From Chloracidobacterium thermophilum B (GTDB lineage: Bacteria; Acidobacteriota; Blastocatellia; Chloracidobacteriales; Chloracidobacteriaceae), in the NCBI RefSeq assembly GCF_000226295.1, contig NC_016024.1, positions 541,501 to 605,500 of the forward strand: a DNA stretch of 64,000 bases, read 5' to 3'. Of this stretch, positions 1 to 8,367 are shown piece after piece. Every line of letters begins with the position of its first letter. The stretch's first letter is position 1. The notes under the pieces are model-generated. The model searched no databases and had not been told where the DNA came from. It saw only the letters and a program-made list of their open reading frames with translations. A program made the position numbers and the translations under genes.

Positions 1-370
1 AGGCGCGCTGGCTGTTGACCGGCGCACGCCCCGTCCGTCGGTTGCCATTCTGGCGTACCTGTCTGACCGGTGGGTTGTCCTCCACGGCCGTCGGGGCCGG
101 TTGCGCTGGTGTCGCGGCTGGCGCTTCCTCTGGAACGAGGCGATAGGTCTGCCCCTGAATCTGCACCCTACCTTCGGCTGGCAGTAACGGCTGGGCAACC
201 GGTGTCTGCACCGGGAGGACCAGCGGCGCGGATGCCGGCGCTGGTCCAGAAACGGGCGGAAAGCCGGAACGGGTCAACAGCGCACCCGCGCCGCCGCCTG
301 CCAGAAACATAGCCAAAGCCCCGGCCGTGAGCTTGAGTGTATGGGGATGTTTCAGCCAATTGAAGTCCAT
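1..370 (-). CDS. Exported or membrane-anchored protein, C-terminus cut by window edge
   Basis: Reading leftwards from ATG at 370 there is an open frame of at least 123 codons that runs off the left edge. The N-terminus (MDFNWLKHPHTLKLTAGALA) leads into a hydrophobic Ala/Gly/Leu segment at about residues 13-31, so it is a signal peptide or N-terminal anchor. The visible rest is Pro/Ala-rich, low-complexity and probably periplasmic, ending in a basic stretch. A GGAGG lies about 6 bases upstream of the ATG, which decides the start. It lies downstream of rapZ on the same strand but about 325 bp away, so it is probably transcribed separately. No domain is recognised and the function is unknown. 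Confidence 0.7.
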   Translation of the reverse strand, partial: MDFNWLKHPHTLKLTAGALAMFLAGGGAGALLTRSGFPPVSGPAPASAPLVLPVQTPVAQPLLPAEGRVQIQGQTYRLVPEEAPAATPAQPAPTAVEDNPPVRQVRQNGNRRTGRAPVNSQRA

Positions 371-696
371 GGAGAGTCCTCCGTCGTCGGTCAAAAGATG
401 CTTGGGGCGTCAACCTCGACAACTGGAAGGACAAACACCGTGCCACGCCAGCACGTCAGACCGGAAGCAAGGCACCGGGAAGCTGTGAAAACCGGGCTGG
501 AAAATACTTTGTTCCGTCGTTTTTCCGGTTTTTTCAGTCTTGCCCGTTTGTTGCCTGCCTTCAGCCTGTCCACAGCAGGGATTGCGGGGCCCGTGTCTGG
601 CCGTGGTGAGGTACACGATTTCGTGTATGACACCGAGGCACGTACTCCAGTTGGTGCAGATGAACAAGGGCAGGGAAAGACTCCGGTCGGGGGACT
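371..696. other. Intergenic region with a short palindrome
   Basis: No convincing gene lies between the end of rapZ and the start of the left-edge gene. The only structure seen is a 7-2-7 inverted repeat at 612-627 (TACACGA, 2-base centre, TCGTGTA), which could be an operator for the leftward gene. A T-rich stretch lies at about 510-535. No sigma-70 promoter could be assigned with confidence. Confidence 0.35.
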
Positions 697-1596
697 TCAC
701 TTGGCAATGTCGCGGTGCCGGACGCGCACGGGAAAACGCAGCTTGCGGACTTCTTTCGCCAGTGCCTCGGCCATCATCACCGACCGGTGTTTGCCACCCG
801 TGCAGCCAATGGCAATCGTGAGGTAACTGCGTCCGTCGCGCGCATAGCGCGGGACGACAAAGGCAAGCAGTTCCGCAAAGCGGTTGCGGGTTTCAACCAC
901 TTCTTCGTCAGCGAGCAGGAAATCGGTAACGGGCGCGTCCCTGCCGGTCAGGGGGCGCAGTTCGGGAACGTAGTGGGGGTTTTTGAGAAAGCGTACATCG
1001 AGCACCAGATCGGCTTCCGTCGGGATGCCGTGTTTGAAACCAAAGCTCAGCAGCAGGACGCGCATGCGGGCCGTCTGCCCGGCACCGAGGGCTTCTCCGA
1101 GCTGGCGGCGGAGGTCGTAAATGGTCAACCCGGAGGTGTCAATGATGCGGTCGGCGAGTTCGCGGACCGGCGCCAGCAGCGTCCGTTCGGCCTGGATGGC
1201 GGCGCGGAGTCCGCGCGTGTGGCGGTTCGCCGTATCCAGCGGATGCGGGCGGCGGGTTTCGCTGTAGCGGCGCATGAGCACGTCGTCAGTGGCTTCAAAA
1301 AACAGCAGCCGGACGTGGCTGACGAGTTCACGCAGCCGCGTGTAGGCCGCCGGAAAGGCGGCGACAAAAGCCGGTTCCCGCGCATCCACCACGACGGCCG
1401 CGCGGGACAGTCCGCCTTCCGAACGGCGGCACAGTTCGGCAAAGGTCGGCAGCAGCGCCACCGGCAGGTTGTCCACACCAAAGTAGCCCAGGTCTTCCAA
1501 GGCATTGAGCGCCGACTGTTTGCCGGAACCGCTTAGTCCGGTGATGACCACAAAGTTTGGCGGCGCAGGCGGGGGAGACTTGGGGCGACGCGGCAT
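697..1596 (-). CDS. rapZ: RapZ/YvcJ-type nucleotide-binding protein (RNase adapter family)
   Basis: A 299-residue protein of normal length for the family. RapZ proteins bind nucleotides and, in Escherichia coli, steer RNase E onto the sRNA GlmZ to control amino-sugar synthesis; the role outside enterobacteria is less clear. The N-terminus has a P-loop (GLSGSGKQSALNALED) followed by the family signature GYFGVDNLPV, and the C-terminal domain has GCTGGKHRSV. The P-loop residue after Lys is Gln, not Ser/Thr, which is unusual but has relatives. The start is placed at ATG 1596 (MPRRPKS). A longer frame reaching 1716 would overlap the terminator at 1687-1724 and is not family-like. Confidence 0.9.
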   Translation of the reverse strand: MPRRPKSPPPAPPNFVVITGLSGSGKQSALNALEDLGYFGVDNLPVALLPTFAELCRRSEGGLSRAAVVVDAREPAFVAAFPAAYTRLRELVSHVRLLFFEATDDVLMRRYSETRRPHPLDTANRHTRGLRAAIQAERTLLAPVRELADRIIDTSGLTIYDLRRQLGEALGAGQTARMRVLLLSFGFKHGIPTEADLVLDVRFLKNPHYVPELRPLTGRDAPVTDFLLADEEVVETRNRFAELLAFVVPRYARDGRSYLTIAIGCTGGKHRSVMMAEALAKEVRKLRFPVRVRHRDIAK

Positions 1597-1686
1597 CACG
1601 AATCCAAAATGGCCGGCCGGGCGGGGAATCAGCGTGCTGGCCACATCCTGTGTCGTGCCAGCCACATTGGGCAAGGTGCCGCCAAC

Positions 1687-1724
1687 AAAAACGTTCGGGA
1701 TGCCTCTGAAAGGCATCCCGAACG
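1687..1724 (-). terminator. Rho-independent terminator of the NuoI-like gene
   Basis: A perfect 14-bp stem (1692-1705 with 1711-1724) has a 5-base loop and is followed, on the minus strand, by a run of five T at 1691-1687. It sits 28 bp downstream of the ferredoxin gene stop and upstream of rapZ, so it should separate the two transcripts. Confidence 0.85.
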
Positions 1725-1751
1725 GCGTGACTGGCAGTGTTACGTTGGGTT

Positions 1752-2303
1752 TCAGTTCAGTTGGCGTCCGTAGCGGACGATTTCCCGTCCCTTTTCGAGC
1801 TGTTCGCGGTCCCAGACCATGCCGGCCCGGTTGTAGCTGGCCAGCTCAAACTCCTGAGTCAGCTCGATGCAGTCGGTCGGGCAGGCTTCCACGCACAGGT
1901 CGCAGAACATGCAGCGCGACGTGTCATAGACATAGGTGGCGAGAACTTTCTTCTTCTTCGGCTTGCCGTCTTCCATGACCACGCGGTTGACAGCGCCGAC
2001 ATTGATGCAGTTTTCCGGGCAGGCCAGGGCGCACAGGTTACACGCAATGCACAGCGTGTCGCCGGTGGCCGGGTCGAGGTTCAGACGTGGCGCGCCACGA
2101 AACCGCTCGCTGACCTTGGGACGCTCTTCCGGGTAAAACTCCGTGTAAGCGCCGCGCAGCGGGTCACCGCCGGTGCCACGGGGTTCGGTCAGTACCTTTT
2201 TGGTGTACTTGAAGGTAAGCGCAAAGCCCTTGAGCAAATCCAGCATGAAGAAACGCTCCAGGGTCTGCTTCCAGTTGCGTCTGGCGGGCGCGGTTGTCGT
2301 CAT
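1752..2303 (-). CDS. nuoI: NuoI-type 2[4Fe-4S] ferredoxin subunit
   Basis: A 183-residue protein matching complex I subunit NuoI, which carries clusters N6a and N6b between the peripheral and membrane arms. Both cluster motifs are intact: C85, C88, C91, C95 (CIACNLCALACPENCI) and C131, C134, C137, C141 (CMFCDLCVEACPTDCI). An N-terminal amphipathic part (LLKGFALTFKYTKKVL) is typical of NuoI membrane association. No other nuo gene is in the window, so it is either a dispersed complex I gene or an independent ferredoxin of the same family. The gene ends at a strong terminator. Confidence 0.88.
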   Translation of the reverse strand: MTTTAPARRNWKQTLERFFMLDLLKGFALTFKYTKKVLTEPRGTGGDPLRGAYTEFYPEERPKVSERFRGAPRLNLDPATGDTLCIACNLCALACPENCINVGAVNRVVMEDGKPKKKKVLATYVYDTSRCMFCDLCVEACPTDCIELTQEFELASYNRAGMVWDREQLEKGREIVRYGRQLN

Positions 2304-2510
2304 AAGTGTTTTTTCCTCGTGGGAGTTGCAAGTGCCGGGCCGGCGTGGAGGTTGAACCGCGTGAAAGCGTGGTATAGCCTTCCGGGGCTACTGGCGAAGC
2401 CGTCAACCACGATTTGTGCCAAGTGGTGGTGACGTTTGCCGGCGTCATTGAAAGCGTTTGAGGACTTTCAAACTGTTTGCAGGCACACATTTCAAGGGAG
2501 GTATCCGGTA

Positions 2511-3230
2511 ATGCATGGATGGCTAAGAACGGTCGTGGCCGGGTTGCTTGTGGGGACGCCGCTGCTGGTCGGCAGCGTTTCAACCCCGGCAGCCGCGGCC
2601 AAAGCAGCCGCGGTCAAAATTGACCGCAAGGTACGCGAACGGCTCGACCGTTCAGCAGAGATACTGACCGAAATCATGCGCGCGCCTGACCAGGGCCTGT
2701 CGCCGGATTTTCTGCGCCAGTGTGAAGGGTTGGTGTTCATTCCGGGCGTCAAAAAAGGCGCCCTCATCGTGGGTGGACAGTTTGGCCGGGGCGTCATGGT
2801 CGTGCGCCAACCCGACCGGCAGTGGGGGCCGCCCGGCTTTGTCACGCTGGGAGGCGGCAGCTTTGGCCTCCAAATCGGCGGGCAGAGCACCGATGTCATT
2901 TTGCTGGTGATGAACCGCCGCGGGATTGAAAAACTGGCTTCCAACAAGTTCAAACTCGGCGCGGATGCCTCGGTGGCGGCCGGCCCTGTGGGGCGTGACC
3001 TCAAAGCGGGGACGGACATCCAGATGCAGGCCGAGATTCTCAGCTATTCGCGTTCACAGGGCGTCTTTGCGGGCCTGTCCCTGGAAGGCGCGACCCTGCA
3101 GGTGGATGATGAGGCCAACAAAGCCATTTACGGGCGCACCGTGGCCAGCCGGGAAGTCGTCGAAGGCACGCTGCCGCGCCCGAAAGAGGCCGCCCGGCTG
3201 TATGCCGCCCTCCGGCGGTACGCCGGTTGA
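2511..3230 (+). CDS. Exported SYLF-domain (DUF500/Ysc84) lipid-binding protein
   Basis: A 239-residue protein. The start ATG at 2511 is preceded by a strong AGGGAGG 10 bases upstream; an upstream in-frame extension to 2436 lacks support. Residues 1-28 form a signal peptide ending in an Ala-rich cleavage region. The rest is a SYLF domain (about residues 40-230) with the family blocks GLVFIPGVKKGALIVGGQFG, GGGSFGLQIGGQ and DVILLVMN. SYLF domains bind phosphoinositides in eukaryotes; bacterial members are exported and their role is not established. It stands alone, divergent from the ferredoxin gene. Confidence 0.85.
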   Translation: MHGWLRTVVAGLLVGTPLLVGSVSTPAAAAKAAAVKIDRKVRERLDRSAEILTEIMRAPDQGLSPDFLRQCEGLVFIPGVKKGALIVGGQFGRGVMVVRQPDRQWGPPGFVTLGGGSFGLQIGGQSTDVILLVMNRRGIEKLASNKFKLGADASVAAGPVGRDLKAGTDIQMQAEILSYSRSQGVFAGLSLEGATLQVDDEANKAIYGRTVASREVVEGTLPRPKEAARLYAALRRYAG

Positions 3231-3265
3231 CCGTGATGCTTCGCTTTCAGAAAACAAGCTGAACC

Positions 3266-4450
3266 ATGCCTTTGTCCTCGTCAGCCGTTTACCTTGACAA
3301 TGCCGCCACGACCCGCGTGCTGCCGGAAGTTGTGGCGGCTTTGTTGCCGTACCTGACCGAGCAGTACGGCAATGCCTCATCGGTGCACGCCTTTGGGCAA
3401 CGGGCCCGGTCAGCCGTTGAACGCGCCCGCCGGCAGGTGGCTGCGCTGATTGGCAGTGAACCCTCCGAAATCACCTTTCTCAGCGGCGGGACGGAAGCCA
3501 ACAATCTGGCCATTCGGGGTCTTGTGGAAGCCTATGGCGATCCTGTCCGCCGCAAGCACATCATCACCACAGCCTTTGAGCATCCGTCCGTGCTGGCCCC
3601 ATGCCAGGCGCTCGAAGCGGCCGGCTTTCGGGTGACGTACCTGCCAGTCGGCGCAGCCGGGCAGGTGAAGGTGGAAGATGTGGCCCAGTCCCTGACCGAT
3701 GAGACCTGCCTGGTGACGGTCATGCTGGCCAACAATGAAGTCGGCACGCTGCAACCGGTGGCCGACATCGGGGCGCTGGTCGCGGAACGTCGCCAGCGTG
3801 GACAAGCCATTTTTCTGCATACGGATGCTGTGCAGGCCGTCGGCAAAATTCCCGTCAACGTACGTGACCTGAAGGTGGACCTGCTCTCGCTTTCCGGCCA
3901 CAAGCTGCACGCGCCCAAAGGCATCGGCGCGCTGTACGTTGCCAGGCACGTACGGTTGGCGGCGCAGCAGCTTGGAGGCCAACAGGAACGCGGCCGCCGG
4001 GCCGGAACGGAAGCCGTTGCCCACATCGTGGCGCTGGGCTGTGCGGCGGAGCTGGCCGCCAAACGGCTTGACCAGATGGAAGCCGTCCGTGCGCTGCGCG
4101 ATGAACTCGAACATGGGCTGCACGCGCGCCTGCCCCGGCTGGTCATCAATGGTGCTGCGTCGCCGCGTTTGCCCAACCTGACCAACCTTGCATTTGACGG
4201 CCTTGATGCCAATCGGCTCGTCATCGCCCTTGACCTTGCCGGCATTGCCGTTTCAACGGGTTCGGCCTGCTCCTCCGGCACGACCGAGCCGAGCCATGTC
4301 CTGCGCGCCATGGGGTTGCCGCCGGAGCGGGTGCGTGGCTCCATCCGCGTTAGCCTGAGCCAGGAAACGACGGCAGCTGACATCGCCCGGGTGCTGGAAG
4401 TGCTGCCCCAGACGGTGGAGCGTCTGTCCCGTCAGTCCGTCGCTGCCTGA
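3266..4450 (+). CDS. Cysteine desulfurase (NifS/IscS family)
   Basis: A 394-residue PLP enzyme that converts cysteine to alanine and an enzyme-bound persulfide, supplying sulfur for Fe-S clusters and tRNA thiolation. Visible features are the PLP-stacking His in EHPSVL (H106), the Schiff-base lysine in SGHKLHAPKG (K213) and the mobile-loop persulfide cysteine in STGSACSSG (C335). The longer loop after C335 (SSGTTEPSHVL) matches group I NifS/IscS enzymes. No isc or suf scaffold genes are adjacent. It is followed after 4 bases by threonine synthase, so the two are probably cotranscribed. Confidence 0.92.
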   Translation: MPLSSSAVYLDNAATTRVLPEVVAALLPYLTEQYGNASSVHAFGQRARSAVERARRQVAALIGSEPSEITFLSGGTEANNLAIRGLVEAYGDPVRRKHIITTAFEHPSVLAPCQALEAAGFRVTYLPVGAAGQVKVEDVAQSLTDETCLVTVMLANNEVGTLQPVADIGALVAERRQRGQAIFLHTDAVQAVGKIPVNVRDLKVDLLSLSGHKLHAPKGIGALYVARHVRLAAQQLGGQQERGRRAGTEAVAHIVALGCAAELAAKRLDQMEAVRALRDELEHGLHARLPRLVINGAASPRLPNLTNLAFDGLDANRLVIALDLAGIAVSTGSACSSGTTEPSHVLRAMGLPPERVRGSIRVSLSQETTAADIARVLEVLPQTVERLSRQSVAA

Positions 4451-4454
4451 AAAC

Positions 4455-5834
4455 ATGTCAAGTGAAGGCTTCCCACGCGCCACAGCCTATCTTCAGTGCA
4501 TCGAGACAACCTGCCGGGCCACCTACGACGCCAGCGAGCGAATCTACACCTGCGAGCAGTGCGGTGGTTTGCTCGATGTGCAGTACGAATGGCAACGCGC
4601 CCGGTTGTTCGATGTACTGGAGACCTTCGATGCCCGGCGTGCGTCTTTTCATCCACACGACACCAGCGGCGTCTGGCGTTTTCGTGAACTGCTGCCCTTT
4701 GTGACTTCGCCGGCGCAGATCGTCACTCTGGGCGAAGGCAACACCCCAGTGTGGGATGCGCCACGCAGCGCCGGCTATGCCGGTCTCAAACGGCTGGCGG
4801 TGAAGCACCAGGGTCTCAATCCGACCGGTTCCTTCAAGGACAACGGCATGACGACCGGCATGGCGCAGGCCCGCCGGCTGGGCGCGCGGGCCGTGGCCTG
4901 TGCCAGTACCGGCAACACTTCGGCTTCGCTGGCCGCCTATGCTGCGCGCGCCGGTGTTCACGGAATTGTCTTCATCCCCGGCGGGCGCATTGCCTACGGT
5001 AAACTGGCGCAAAGTCTCGATTACGGTGCGGTGACGCTCCAGATTGAAGGCAACTTCGACGATGCCATGCGGCTGGTTCGGGAACTGGCCCGTACCACGC
5101 CGCTGTATCTGCTCAACTCGGTCAATCCATTCCGGCTTGAAGGGCAAAAGACCATTGCCTTCGAGCTGTTGCAGCAGCGCCGGTGGCGCGTACCCGACTG
5201 GGTTGTGGTGCCCGGCGGCAATCTCGGCAATGTCTCGGCGCTGGGCAAGGGCTTCAAAGAACTGCATAACTTGGGGCTGATCGCACGGCTTCCCCGGTTG
5301 GCCGTCGTTCAGGCGGAAGGGGCAGCGCCGCTGGCGCAGTGGTACGCAGCCGGCCAGACCGGCAATCTTGCGCCTGTGGCGCGGCCCAAGACCCTGGCCA
5401 CGGCGATTCAGATTGGTAATCCCGTGTCGTGGCTGAAAGCCGTTCGCGCCCTGGAGTGGACAAACGGTGTGTGTGCCGTGGTTTCCGAACAGGAAATTGC
5501 CGACGCCAAAGCTATGCTGGGGCGCGACGGCATCGGCTGTGAACCGGCCAGCGCCGCCACCGTGGCTGGACTCCGGCGACTGGTCAGCGAAAGGGTTGTT
5601 GACCCGGATGCCGACGTGGTGGCGATTCTGACCGGCAACGCCCTCAAGGACCCGGACTTCACGGTGCAGTACCACACCGGGCAGCTCTACACCGACGCCG
5701 AACGTGAAACGCACCTTACCCACGCCGAAGGGAAGCTTGTCCCGACCTTTGCCAACACGCCACGGCAGGTTCCGGCGGATGCCACCGTTCTGCGGCAGGT
5801 CATCCTCGACCTTCTGGAAACACCGCCGGCCTGA
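4455..5834 (+). CDS. thrC: Threonine synthase
   Basis: A 459-residue fold-type II PLP enzyme converting O-phosphohomoserine to threonine. The PLP lysine is K128 in NPTGSFKDNGM and the phosphate-binding loop is seen in ASTGNTSASLAAYAARAG and PGGNLGNVSALGKGF. The N-terminus carries a small zinc-ribbon-like Cys set (C15, C20, C33, C36), common in longer threonine synthases. It starts 4 bases after the cysteine desulfurase stop. No thrA or thrB is nearby. Confidence 0.93.
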   Translation: MSSEGFPRATAYLQCIETTCRATYDASERIYTCEQCGGLLDVQYEWQRARLFDVLETFDARRASFHPHDTSGVWRFRELLPFVTSPAQIVTLGEGNTPVWDAPRSAGYAGLKRLAVKHQGLNPTGSFKDNGMTTGMAQARRLGARAVACASTGNTSASLAAYAARAGVHGIVFIPGGRIAYGKLAQSLDYGAVTLQIEGNFDDAMRLVRELARTTPLYLLNSVNPFRLEGQKTIAFELLQQRRWRVPDWVVVPGGNLGNVSALGKGFKELHNLGLIARLPRLAVVQAEGAAPLAQWYAAGQTGNLAPVARPKTLATAIQIGNPVSWLKAVRALEWTNGVCAVVSEQEIADAKAMLGRDGIGCEPASAATVAGLRRLVSERVVDPDADVVAILTGNALKDPDFTVQYHTGQLYTDAERETHLTHAEGKLVPTFANTPRQVPADATVLRQVILDLLETPPA

Positions 5835-5843
5835 TTGGGGCGT

Positions 5844-6620
5844 ATGCGGCAGGGGGTGCTTTTCCAAAGGCATGGCAGACGACACTGGCTGATCTGGCTG
5901 CTTATGGCCGGTTGGCTGCTTGCCGGTGTCGTTCCTGTCCTTTCCCAGGAAGACGATCCTGAGACCCTGCCGGAAAAAAGCCCCAACTGGACAGAACGCA
6001 CCGGCGCACGCGCGGCCTTTGTCGCCGATGCCGGTCTGGCGGCGCTGCGGGTGACGCCCGGCCCCGGCGGCGATCTCAAACAGCGCCTGCGCGTCGGGCG
6101 GCGCGTCTATGTGCTTGGCGGACGCCGGGTGGTTGAAGACCGTGTATATGTGTTCGTCGCCGTGACCCGGCGCACACGAGGCTGGATGGACCGGCGGGCG
6201 CTGGTACGTCCGGCCCAGCCGGGAGATGATGCCAGGCTGCTGGCGCTCATCCGGGCTGAAACCGGCGGCTACGAACGCCTGCGGCTGTGCCGGCTGTTTG
6301 AAAACCTGTTCCGCCGGTCGCCCCAGTTGCCAACGGTGCTGTTGCTGCTTGGAGAAACGGCCGAGGCCGAGGCCCCGCTGATATACCGGCGCGCCGAACG
6401 CCGGGTGTCACAGCGGGCCGCCGCTGGGAATGCCGATGTCAGGGCTTACTTTGATGACGAGCCGGCGCTGGATCGGTACAACCGGCTGGGGGTGAAGTTC
6501 CGCTATGATGCGGTGCGGAAGGCGTATCGCTACGACGGCGCGGCCTACCGGCGGCTGGTACAACAGTACCCACGCGCGCCGGAAGCCGAAATAGCGCGCC
6601 AGCGGTTGGCCGGCTTCTGA
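5844..6620 (+). CDS. Exported protein with an SH3-like N-terminal domain
   Basis: About 258 residues. A basic N-terminus (RQGVLFQRHGRRH) precedes a hydrophobic signal segment (IWLLMAGWLLAGVVPVL) with likely cleavage near Ser-Gln. Residues about 50-115 resemble a bacterial SH3 fold (ALRVTPGPGGDLKQRLRVGR, then RRTRGWMDRRALV), consistent with peptidoglycan or ligand binding in the periplasm. The C-terminal half is charged and helical with YRYDGAAYRRLVQQYP, reminiscent of a TPR-like tail. ATG 5844 was chosen; a TTG at 5835 directly after the thrC stop is an alternative. The specific function is unknown. Confidence 0.65.
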   Translation: MRQGVLFQRHGRRHWLIWLLMAGWLLAGVVPVLSQEDDPETLPEKSPNWTERTGARAAFVADAGLAALRVTPGPGGDLKQRLRVGRRVYVLGGRRVVEDRVYVFVAVTRRTRGWMDRRALVRPAQPGDDARLLALIRAETGGYERLRLCRLFENLFRRSPQLPTVLLLLGETAEAEAPLIYRRAERRVSQRAAAGNADVRAYFDDEPALDRYNRLGVKFRYDAVRKAYRYDGAAYRRLVQQYPRAPEAEIARQRLAGF

Positions 6621-6636
6621 GGTGGTTGTGGTCAGC

Positions 6637-6897
6637 CTACGGACAGGTGCACGGTGCGCCGCTTCCGCCCCGGCGGTCGGCCGCGGCTTCTGCCTGGGCG
6701 CGGGTGTCGAATTCGCCGAGCAGGCAGACCTGTCCACGGGCGCGCTGCATCTGCTCCGGGGTGCGCGTGTCCACTTCGAGTTTCCCATTGGCGCAGTAGA
6801 GACGGTACTTTACATCCGCGTTGACAACGCCAAGAGCTAGGCAGCCTGCCAGTCCCAACGCCAAACCTGCGAGCAGAGCTGAACGTACGGTCAGCAT
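6637..6897 (-). CDS. Small putative lipoprotein
   Basis: An 86-residue protein with a hydrophobic leader and a lipobox LAGC ending at about residue 19. The mature part contains further cysteines (YCANGKLEVDT, QVCLLGEFDT and the C-terminal CTCP), so disulfides are possible in the periplasm. An AGGGAG lies about 12 bases upstream of the ATG. It is convergent with the preceding SH3-like gene, 16 bp apart. No family is recognised. Confidence 0.6.
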   Translation of the reverse strand: MLTVRSALLAGLALGLAGCLALGVVNADVKYRLYCANGKLEVDTRTPEQMQRARGQVCLLGEFDTRAQAEAAADRRGGSGAPCTCP

Positions 6898-7065
6898 GGC
6901 AAGTTTTTCTCCCTATCCAAAGCAACGTATCCTGTCCAAGGCAGCATATTGGAGCGCTTCCGGTACGGAACTTTTGGTGTGCGTTGCACATCAAAGGTTG
7001 CTTGCGCCATAGTGCCGGATGGTTGCTGGTGGTCGCAACATCTGACTGAGGTTTGATTTCACGCG

Positions 7066-8271
7066 ATGCTCAAACTGACGGAAGGTCAACTGCGCCGTCT
7101 GGCCGAAACCTTGGACACGCTGCACTTGCGTGGCGTTCTGGGGGGAAACGTGCCGGCCTCCCGCAGCCGGACAGCGCTCATTGGTCAGGTCGTCGAACAG
7201 GCCCGGCAGCATGCGGCAACGGCGCACCGGCTCTACGAAGCCACCCGGCTGACACCGGAGCAGGTGCGGGAGTGGTTGGCCGAAGCCGCCCCGGACCTGC
7301 CGCCGGAAGCCTACACGCGCCTGATGCAGCTTCTGACGGCTTCGCTGGAGCCGGGTGAGCTGATTCCGGCCCAGCAGGTCGTGAGCCTGCTGACGATTGG
7401 GTTGCCAACGGTTCTGGAAGAACTGCGTGAGATTGAGTACCGCCGGCCGCGCCCGGGCCTGACCTATCACGAATTTCAGGTTGCCCGTCACCGCCGGGCG
7501 GCCCTTCAGAAGCTGCTCGAAGGTATCGGAACGCCGGAGCCGCAGCCGTTCGTGCCCGATCCCTTTCAGTTGGCGGCGGTTGCTTTTGTGACCGAGGAAG
7601 ACAAGGATGTGCTCGTGGCTGCGCCGACCGGTTCGGGCAAAACCTGGATTGCCGAGCAGGCTATCCGGTGCTTCCTCGAACGGGGTGGCACAGCGTGGTA
7701 CACCTCTCCGCTCAAGGCGCTTTCCAACGACAAGTTCCGTGAGTTTGGGCGGAAGTTTGGCCCCGACGCCGTGGGTCTCATTACGGGCGACCGCCGGGTG
7801 AACCCCGATGCGCCACTCAAAATTGCCACGACCGAGATTTACCGCAACGGCCTCTATGACGCGATGACGCGGGACGGCGTTTTTGGCGCGCCGGATTTGG
7901 TCGTTTTTGACGAAGTTCACTACCTTGGCGACCGCCACCGGGGCGTTGTGTGGGAAGAGTCCATTATCTACACGCCCGCTTCGACGCGCCTGCTGATGTT
8001 GTCGGCCACGGTTGGCAATGCCAGGGAACTGGCGGAATGGGTGACATGGACGCGCGGTGTTGAATGCCGGCTGGTGGCGCATCCGCAGCGGCCCGTGCCG
8101 CTGCGGACGGCCTTCATTCACCCGGATGGACGCCTTCAGCCGCTTTTCGAGGAAGGCAGTCCCGGACGCTTGCAGGCTGATGTCGAAGCCCTGTACATCA
8201 AAGCCAAGCAGCAGGAAGCGGCTGAGCAGGCGCGCCGGCGCCGTCCGCCTTTTCACCGCCGCCGGCGCTGA
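7066..8271 (+). CDS. DEAD/DEAH helicase N-terminal half (Ski2/Mtr4-like), no C-terminal RecA domain
   Basis: A 401-residue protein. Residues about 1-160 form a helical N-terminal region. The RecA1 domain follows with motif I APTGSGKT, motif Ia TSPLKALSNDKFREFG, TGDRRVNP, TTEIYRNGLYD, motif II DEVH in VVFDEVHYLGDRHRGVVWEE, and motif III LSATVGNA. These details resemble Ski2/Mtr4-type RNA helicases. The protein stops after about 60 more residues in an Arg-rich tail (RRRRPPFHRRRR), so motifs IV-VI and the second RecA domain are absent. The downstream sequence in all forward frames does not continue the helicase; a GC-rich repeat begins within a few bases of the stop. It could be a truncated remnant or a genuine single-RecA protein. 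Confidence 0.75.
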   Translation: MLKLTEGQLRRLAETLDTLHLRGVLGGNVPASRSRTALIGQVVEQARQHAATAHRLYEATRLTPEQVREWLAEAAPDLPPEAYTRLMQLLTASLEPGELIPAQQVVSLLTIGLPTVLEELREIEYRRPRPGLTYHEFQVARHRRAALQKLLEGIGTPEPQPFVPDPFQLAAVAFVTEEDKDVLVAAPTGSGKTWIAEQAIRCFLERGGTAWYTSPLKALSNDKFREFGRKFGPDAVGLITGDRRVNPDAPLKIATTEIYRNGLYDAMTRDGVFGAPDLVVFDEVHYLGDRHRGVVWEESIIYTPASTRLLMLSATVGNARELAEWVTWTRGVECRLVAHPQRPVPLRTAFIHPDGRLQPLFEEGSPGRLQADVEALYIKAKQQEAAEQARRRRPPFHRRRR

Positions 8272-8273
8272 CA

Positions 8274-8345
8274 CACGGGGGGCGTGGGCATCCCGCCCGC
8301 TGCTTTCACTAAAGCACACCGGGGGGCGCGGGCGTCCCACCCGCT
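8274..8345. repeat. Two copies of a REP-like GC-rich repeat
   Basis: Two imperfect direct copies of about 25-28 bp (8274-8301 and 8317-8345) share the core GGGGGGCG-GGGC-TCCC-CCCGCT with 22 of 25 bases identical. Each has internal dyad symmetry (GGGC..CCC). They lie between the convergent 3' ends of the half helicase and the cytochrome fusion gene, a typical place for REP-like extragenic elements. Confidence 0.6.
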
Positions 8346-8367
8346 TGGGAACGGGAACAAGCGGTGC

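Noticed and set aside
1597-1716. Longer N-terminus for RapZ
   Set aside because: It would overlap the terminator of the upstream gene and adds residues not seen in the family.
8272-8367. Frameshifted C-terminal half of the helicase
   Set aside because: No forward frame in this stretch carries helicase motifs, and the opposite-strand gene begins at 8368.
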